Positions 59,423-64,000 of a stretch of 64,000 nt of DNA are shown in pieces. The stretch comes from Bog-159 sp963738345. GTDB lineage: Bacteria > Acidobacteriota > Terriglobia > Bryobacterales > Bryobacteraceae. The DNA lies in contig CAVTWI010000002.1 in assembly GCA_963738345.1 (NCBI GenBank), forward strand, positions 1,922,001 through 1,986,000, given 5' to 3'. The notes below the pieces were generated by a model. The model was not told where the DNA came from, did not search any database, and saw only the letters and a list, made by a program, of their open reading frames with translations. The position numbers and the translations under genes were made by a program. Each line of letters begins with the position of its first letter. Within the stretch, counting starts at the first letter, position 1.

Positions 59423-60700
59423 ATGACTCAAACGCTTGGCCGCATGAAAATGAGTTTATTGAAATACGCGATCCTCGGATCGACTTGCCTGATTGCATCC
59501 GCTTACGGGCGAGGTCGCTTCGACACGCTGTACAGTTTCGGGGCGGCGCCCGACGGACAAGTTCCCGCAGGGCTCACCGCCGCCAACGGAATTCTTTACG
59601 GCACCACCAGCGAAGGTGGAACCGGATGTGGCACGGTGTTCGCGTTGGCGCCGCCAAATGAGGCAGGCGGTGCCTGGACTGAATCCACGTTGTACACTTT
59701 TTCAGGGCTCAACGGAGTGGGGTGTGAGCCGTGGGCCGGCCCGGTTTTCGGGGCGAACGGCTCGCTCTATGGTACGACCTTGGCCGGTGGCGACAGTCTC
59801 TCCGGCACAGTCTTTGAATTGCGCCCGCCCTCGTCGTCTGGTGAACCGTGGACGGCGGCCGTACTGTATAGCTTCAAAGGCGGGAACGATGGCGGAGCGC
59901 CTTTTGCGGGCGTTATCCTGGGCCCGGCCGGTGCGCTTTATGGGACGACTATAGATGGAATGTACGACTCCGGGAATGTATTCGAACTGCGGCCACCCAG
60001 CCCAGGCGGGGTTGCCGGCGGCGGGCCATGGGAAGAGACTGTTCTTTACAGTTTCACGGCTGGCTACGGCACGGATGGAAGCATACCGGTAGGTCTCACC
60101 CGGGGCGCGCAAGGCGTGCTTTACGGCGTCACGGAGATGGGCGGAACGAGCGAGGCCTCCGCCGGTACTGTCTTCGCGCTATTGCCACCCACGGCGCCGG
60201 GCAGCGCCTGGACTGAGAAGGTGCTTTACAGTTTTCAGGGGGGGGCCGATGGCAGTTCTCCGTGGTGGCCCGTGGTGGCGGGCAGTGACGGTAGCCTGTA
60301 TGGAGCGACTTTCGGGACAGCGATGATCGGGCCGTATACGGGACCTTATGGAGTGGGTACGGTATTCCAGTTGACCCCCTCAGCCTCGCCGGGTGGGTCG
60401 TGGGATAAAATCATGCTGCAGCAATTCGGGAACGGAAGACTGCGTGGGCCGGACTCACCGTTGATCTTGCGCAACGGGAACCTCTTCGGTACGAGTTCGT
60501 CGCCGGCGGGTGGCGTGGTTTTCGAACTCCAACATCCGAGTGAGCCAGGCGGCCCCTGGGGTGTGGTCATTCTACATGAGTTCACGGACGGGCAGGAACC
60601 CGGGGGCAACCTGGTTATGGACGAGCACGGGGTTATCTACGGTACGACGATAGGTCCCTACACGAACCCCGCGGGGACGGTTTATCGGATTATTCCATAG
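59423..60700 (+). CDS. GloVer-type tandem-repeat secreted protein
   Basis: 425 residues; a second ATG at 59444 (MKMSLLKYAILGSTCLIASA) starts exactly at the signal peptide and may be the true start. About seven repeats of 45-60 residues follow, each with a VLYSFxGG-type strand, a GALYGTT turn and GTVFELxPP (e.g. TLYTFSGLNGVGCEPWAGP, GSLYGTTLAGG, GTVFELRPPSSSGE), the beta-propeller-like GloVer repeat common in acidobacteria. Lies between the two copies of a duplicated 3'-end/terminator segment. Function unknown, probably surface or extracellular. Confidence 0.8.
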   Translation: MTQTLGRMKMSLLKYAILGSTCLIASAYGRGRFDTLYSFGAAPDGQVPAGLTAANGILYGTTSEGGTGCGTVFALAPPNEAGGAWTESTLYTFSGLNGVGCEPWAGPVFGANGSLYGTTLAGGDSLSGTVFELRPPSSSGEPWTAAVLYSFKGGNDGGAPFAGVILGPAGALYGTTIDGMYDSGNVFELRPPSPGGVAGGGPWEETVLYSFTAGYGTDGSIPVGLTRGAQGVLYGVTEMGGTSEASAGTVFALLPPTAPGSAWTEKVLYSFQGGADGSSPWWPVVAGSDGSLYGATFGTAMIGPYTGPYGVGTVFQLTPSASPGGSWDKIMLQQFGNGRLRGPDSPLILRNGNLFGTSSSPAGGVVFELQHPSEPGGPWGVVILHEFTDGQEPGGNLVMDEHGVIYGTTIGPYTNPAGTVYRIIP

Positions 60701-60737
60701 CTATTAGAGGGTCGTGGATAACATGTGGATCTGGTCA

Positions 60738-60836
60738 CCGGTTCACGTTCCAAGGGGAAACTCTGCCGGGCTGCCAGAAAGCAATCGAATTCGCGGTTTG
60801 AATTGAGGCAGGCGGCAATGAGTCGCCTGCCTTTTT
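60738..60836 (+). repeat. repeat unit copy 2, remnant of a duplicated gene end
   Basis: Copy of 59205-59320 about 1.5 kb further on, after the GloVer gene. No ORF leads into it, so it is a relic of a second copy of the HELGE-protein gene end, or a duplication that carried the terminator. Confidence 0.75.
60807..60836 (+). terminator. rho-independent terminator (copy 2)
   Basis: GGCAGGCG (60807-60814) pairs with CGCCTGCC (60824-60831), then five T. Lies at the stop of the convergent gene (60835) and serves the GloVer gene. Confidence 0.82.
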
Positions 60837-61683
60837 ATGGAGGCAGCACATCTCCCGTGAGCCCGAAGAGACAACCATATAGACATCTCGCGGCCTGGGT
60901 CGCGAGTTGCTGCAGATCGGAGTTCGTCCCGGTGAACGGGCGGCAACTGCGTCCTGTGCGTCCATCTACTGCCCACAGCGTAACTGTGATGGATTCCTCA
61001 GACAACCGCGCGGATCCCTCCACGACGAAATCGGCGCCAGTCTCCACCGCGAATCTTCGGACATCACCAGGGCGTGCGCCGTAGAATCGCGCGGTTGTCG
61101 GGGAGATGAGTTGGATATCTTCGATCCCCGAGATGCAAACCAGTAAGTGCTCATAGAGCAGATCGAGAGACTCGGCCGGAACGCCAAGGGCACGCGGAGG
61201 TAGAACCATAACACACTTGGCACGCGTATCGGGCCGTTCCGCGTAGGGCAAAGACCATTGAAACTGGACACGGTACGCATCCGCGGATGAGAGGCGTACG
61301 GCATCACCGCGCCCTTCCGAGGCGTAGTACGCCTGCAATTTAGCCCGCAGGCGAGTCATTTCTTTTCGAACCAGCGAGTCGGTCTGCGGATCGAAATCTC
61401 CAGGCCTGCGTAAGGGCACCGTGCCGACGTCATACTCAGTAGGATTTACGCCCATCAGAGCACGTTCGCCCAGCCATTTGAGTAGGCGGCGCAATTGTTC
61501 GGAACGCGCAAACGTAGTGCTTTCGACCACCTTCCAGAGGAAGGCACGTTTGGCTTCTTCGGGGACTGTCCCGGCAGGCGGCCGCGGTTGATCAGTAACG
61601 GCCCACTCCTCCTGGCTGCACGCGCGTGTTTTGCGCAAGGCAATGGCCTCCGGATCAGTAAAGCTATTGTCAGACACAGCCAA
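60835..61683 (-). CDS. acidobacterial regulator with winged-helix-like domain
   Basis: 282 residues. A characteristic N-terminal domain (FARSEQLRRLLKWLGERALMG, TEYDVGTVPLRRPGDFDPQT, VRKEMTRLRAKLQAYYASEG) is the DNA-binding-like module found at the start of many acidobacterial TolB/adenylate-cyclase-like proteins; a second alpha/beta domain follows (MVLPPRALGVPAESLDLLYE, DFVVEGSARLSEESITVTLW) resembling the TolB-N / guanylate-cyclase-linked fold. Downstream of the sigma/anti-sigma genes on the same strand, 55 bp away, possibly part of the same unit. Start uncertain. Confidence 0.6.
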   Translation of the reverse strand: MAVSDNSFTDPEAIALRKTRACSQEEWAVTDQPRPPAGTVPEEAKRAFLWKVVESTTFARSEQLRRLLKWLGERALMGVNPTEYDVGTVPLRRPGDFDPQTDSLVRKEMTRLRAKLQAYYASEGRGDAVRLSSADAYRVQFQWSLPYAERPDTRAKCVMVLPPRALGVPAESLDLLYEHLLVCISGIEDIQLISPTTARFYGARPGDVRRFAVETGADFVVEGSARLSEESITVTLWAVDGRTGRSCRPFTGTNSDLQQLATQAARCLYGCLFGLTGDVLPP

Positions 61684-61738
61684 ACTTATGCATGCCGGTC
61701 ATGGAGCAGTTATTACATGGTAATCGCTAGCCGCTCTT

Positions 61739-62503
61739 TCATTGAGCGGCACTTACGTGAAACAGATAACTTGCCAGCGGACCGCGAACTGGAGCGACGG
61801 CCTCAACAAGATAGTCACCGGGCAAAAGAACCGCTGCCGGAACGTCGACGTTAAGCAGGCTGCCGCCGGGCGCAGATGTCGAATTAAGGGCGCCGCTGGC
61901 CCACGCCAAGCCGCGGCCGCCCTCCGCATCAATCGATAGCAGCCGTGCTCGATAAGCGGAGCCGGCACTCTGGCCGGGCAGGTCAAGTACCAATCTGACA
62001 ATAGATCCAGCAGTAGGCGCGGGCAAAGAGGTCGATTGCGCACCCGGACCCTTCAGAACGCCTGGGAAAAGACGAAGCGTGAGGACGGCGGGAGCGTTGG
62101 ATATTGGAGGCGGCCCCGCAGAAATACCGCCTCGAGATCGGGTCTGTCGATAGACGTATCCGGCACCAAAAGCCAATACAAGCAAGGCGCTCGCAACTGC
62201 CAAGCGCCAGCCACCGAAGCTTCTTCTAGTCACCTCTACGGGTGGAGTCACCAATTTGGCGCGAACCTCATCCACGATTCCCGCACGGCCCGGACTATCT
62301 AAATAGCGGCTGGTAAAAAGTGTTTTTTGCCCGGCCGGCAGACGATTTCCGAGATAGTCTTCGACCAGGCGCACCTCTGCGGTACGCAAGCGGCCCAGAA
62401 ATTCGGGGTCTGCAAAATACTGTCGTTCCATCTCGGCCGCGTCACGACTGTTCAGTGTGCCCAACAAGTAAGCTCGCACAGCCTCTTCTAACTTATGTGA
62501 CAT
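61739..62503 (-). CDS. single-pass membrane anti-sigma-like protein
   Basis: 254 residues. A cytosolic N-terminal domain of ~90 residues (EEAVRAYLLGTLNSRDAAEM, EFLGRLRTAEVRLVEDYLG) looks like a zinc-finger-free anti-sigma domain; a membrane helix near 100-118 (VASALLVLAFGAGYVY) is followed by an extracytoplasmic domain of ~135 residues ending LASYLFHVSAAQ. It starts 12 bp after the sigma factor stop, the normal order of sigma/anti-sigma operons. No HCC zinc site is visible. Confidence 0.75.
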   Translation of the reverse strand: MSHKLEEAVRAYLLGTLNSRDAAEMERQYFADPEFLGRLRTAEVRLVEDYLGNRLPAGQKTLFTSRYLDSPGRAGIVDEVRAKLVTPPVEVTRRSFGGWRLAVASALLVLAFGAGYVYRQTRSRGGISAGPPPISNAPAVLTLRLFPGVLKGPGAQSTSLPAPTAGSIVRLVLDLPGQSAGSAYRARLLSIDAEGGRGLAWASGALNSTSAPGGSLLNVDVPAAVLLPGDYLVEAVAPVRGPLASYLFHVSAAQ

Positions 62504-62515
62504 ATGGAACGTCCG

Positions 62516-63031
62516 TTACACTCCTGTTTTTCGCCAATTCGTCAATTCGGCCAGTTTCCGGCGGGCCCGGAACAACCGCACTCGCGAGCTATTGTCTTTT
62601 GGCTGCGTCGGACCCGCCGGTTCGATGGCACCGGCCGCCTCGCATATGGCGGTCCAATCACTTTCCGCCAACTGGGTGCTACCAATCTCCATCACCTCTT
62701 CCAGCAAAAGATGGATCTCCGCCCCACTCAGGCCGTTCACGCCTTTATGGCTCTGCGGTCTATCGTGCACCGCCGCGTCGAACGTTTCGGTGGCTCGTCT
62801 TTGGACCTTGCGATAACTCGCGAGTGATACATGACCGGCGAAAGCATAACAAATGCGCAGAAAATCGTCCTCTTTTTCAAATTCGAAATCCGCCCGGTTC
62901 CACAATGCCGCAAGAGTATCGTGCGCCAGGTCTTCGGCGTTGACGAATCCATGCCGGCGGGAGAAATAAAATACGAGCGCATTTCGCGCGTGCCCCCAAG
63001 CGCCAGATGAGATGGTACGGCAGGTCGGCAT
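62516..63031 (-). CDS. ECF-type sigma factor
   Basis: 171 residues from the ATG at 63031; an earlier ATG at 63055 is possible. Region 2-like HARNALVFYFSRRHGFVNAEDLAHDTLAAL and helix FLRICYAFAGHVSLASYRKV, a linker, then a region 4-like part (LAESDWTAICEAAG, RVRLFRARRKLAELT). It is 52 bp downstream of the CHAT gene and directly upstream of a membrane anti-sigma-like gene. Its target promoters are unknown. Confidence 0.8.
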   Translation of the reverse strand: MPTCRTISSGAWGHARNALVFYFSRRHGFVNAEDLAHDTLAALWNRADFEFEKEDDFLRICYAFAGHVSLASYRKVQRRATETFDAAVHDRPQSHKGVNGLSGAEIHLLLEEVMEIGSTQLAESDWTAICEAAGAIEPAGPTQPKDNSSRVRLFRARRKLAELTNWRKTGV

Positions 63032-63083
63032 CGAATTATACGTCCAATTATACAATTTTGGCTTGGAAACTCAGAGCACTTAC

Positions 63084-64000
63084 TCACCGAACTATATCCG
63101 ACGGATGACCGATTACGACAAATGACGCCCAATAATATGGATCTGACCATCGCGCGGATGCCGCTAACGCCTGCCGTGCGACGGTCAGCGAGTGCGCCAT
63201 GCCAGATGCCCGGGCGGCGAAGAACGCCCGGTATACTTCACTCAGGAACTCGGCCGACGATTCCGCGTCTACTTCCGAAAGCGTGAGTACCAATTCGGCC
63301 GCGCCAGCCTGGAATAGTGCGGCGGTCAAGCCGGCCAAGCCTTCCCCGATCACCTCTTTTCCGAGCGCGGTCCCGCAGGCAGATAGAACAACTGTGGAGC
63401 CATTCAGCTCAAACTCGGCTAAATGGTGCGGTGTGAGAAAGCCGTCGACCGGTTCTCCTAGCCGGTTGACCATGGAAAGCGCGATGCGCGAGAGTTCGGG
63501 AGTGCGATCGTCAATAAGCGCGTGAGTCGAAAAGTGCAGGACGGCGTAGTCAGTTAGACGGACCTTATGCAACTCGTCGGGACTGGCGGCGAAGCCTCGT
63601 AAGATCTTGATGCGGGCGGCAGGCACCATCTCCATTACGCGCTGCAATTCCGCCGTGAAAGGTAAACGCGGAAGATCGAGAGCCTTCCCATGGTCTTCGC
63701 GGCGGAGGGCGGGCGGCAGCCGGGAATCCTGCCTGGAAAACACGGGATCCGCGACGCCGAGTAAAGCCTTAGGAAATGCCGAGACGGCCCGCGGCTGTCT
63801 CCCCGTAAGGAGATACGACGCTGCGGGAATCTGCATGAGATCGTGTTTAAGTCCCAGCAAGTTTTCAGTTCCTGGAATGCGAAGGGCCGCGAAAGGGACT
63901 TGGTTCAGTGCGCCGTCCAGCACCATAACTAAGCCGTCCGGAAGGTGCGCATCCCGCAGGGGGCCTAGCAGATCCCGGGATAAGCGCTGCAGGGCTTGCT
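63084..64000 (-). CDS. CHAT domain protein, C-terminal part (5' end outside window)
   Basis: 305 codons seen; the frame stays open to the window edge, so the N-terminus (usually TPR repeats) is missing. Caspase-like CHAT fold: VMVLDGALNQVPFAAL, histidine in AVLHFSTHAL, cysteine in VVLSACGTALGKEV, and GLTAALFQAGAAELVLTLSEVD. His and Cys of the dyad are both present, so a protease is expected. CHAT proteins act as caspase-like proteases in several immune systems; here the neighbours are a sigma factor and a putative anti-sigma factor. Confidence 0.9.
   Translation of the reverse strand, partial: QALQRLSRDLLGPLRDAHLPDGLVMVLDGALNQVPFAALRIPGTENLLGLKHDLMQIPAASYLLTGRQPRAVSAFPKALLGVADPVFSRQDSRLPPALRREDHGKALDLPRLPFTAELQRVMEMVPAARIKILRGFAASPDELHKVRLTDYAVLHFSTHALIDDRTPELSRIALSMVNRLGEPVDGFLTPHHLAEFELNGSTVVLSACGTALGKEVIGEGLAGLTAALFQAGAAELVLTLSEVDAESSAEFLSEVYRAFFAARASGMAHSLTVARQALAASARWSDPYYWASFVVIGHPSDIVR

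Overview
The window reads as chromosomal DNA of an acidobacterium, most likely of the Bryobacterales / Candidatus Solibacter type (inference). Supporting signs are a high-GC genome with genes on both strands, an Oar-like TonB-dependent receptor with an N-terminal carboxypeptidase-regulatory-like domain, a GloVer-type tandem-repeat protein, a WxW/Y-rich DUF6600 protein, large soluble multi-PAS kinases, a slipin/PilZ/AAA block and many secreted proteins of unknown function. No rRNA, CRISPR array, phage or insertion sequence was recognised.

Layout. 0-13 kb is centred on sulfur: a minus-strand Rrf2 regulator-cysK pair, then (after an HU-like/TIR pair, a TPR protein, an O-antigen-ligase-like protein and a PAS kinase) a plus-strand sulfate ABC transporter operon (sbp-cysT-cysW-cysA) ending in an adenylate-kinase-like protein of unknown role. 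13-18 kb holds an OmpR-type two-component system, a small secreted protein and a frameshifted DUF6600 gene closed by a strong terminator. 18-25 kb holds a phosphoesterase, broken ilvE, nagA and M1 peptidase genes, signal peptidase I and a DUF885 lipoprotein. 25-38 kb has a TlpA-like thioredoxin, an orphan NuoI, an acetyltransferase, two secreted TIM-barrel-like proteins, a 1.7-kaa alpha-2-macroglobulin, a TonB receptor and a TipA-like MerR regulator with a palindromic operator. 38-43.6 kb has an AAA ATPase-PilZ-slipin block, a degenerate tRNA-like element and a BrnT/BrnA pair with a broken toxin. 43.8-48 kb encodes a giant dual-core PAS kinase plus its receiver protein. 48-53 kb has the DUF5131/TcmP pair, Lon, an M50-like membrane protein and a DUF2442 protein. 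53-58 kb has a heavily frameshifted zinc metalloprotease, a HIT-like pyrophosphatase and a frameshifted altronate dehydratase. 58-64 kb has two secreted proteins, a duplicated terminator region, and a minus-strand block: CHAT protease (cut by the window end), ECF sigma factor, anti-sigma-like membrane protein and a winged-helix-type regulator.

The best candidates for something new are the CHAT / ECF sigma / anti-sigma block (63-64 kb), which resembles in gene content the protease-controlled sigma factor modules of type III-E CRISPR systems but has no CRISPR here; the HU-like/TIR pair (3-3.9 kb), where an HU-like half-domain appears attached to a TIR domain; the TcmP/DUF5131 pair; the kinase-like protein at the end of the sulfate operon; and a sequence motif shared by the Rrf2 and sulfate-operon promoters.

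Caution: at least ten genes carry single-base frameshifts, concentrated in three patches (19.3-22.2, 40.3-41.3 and 53.4-58.0 kb), while neighbouring multi-kilobase genes are intact. Low-coverage consensus errors are the simplest explanation, but true decay cannot be excluded from sequence alone.
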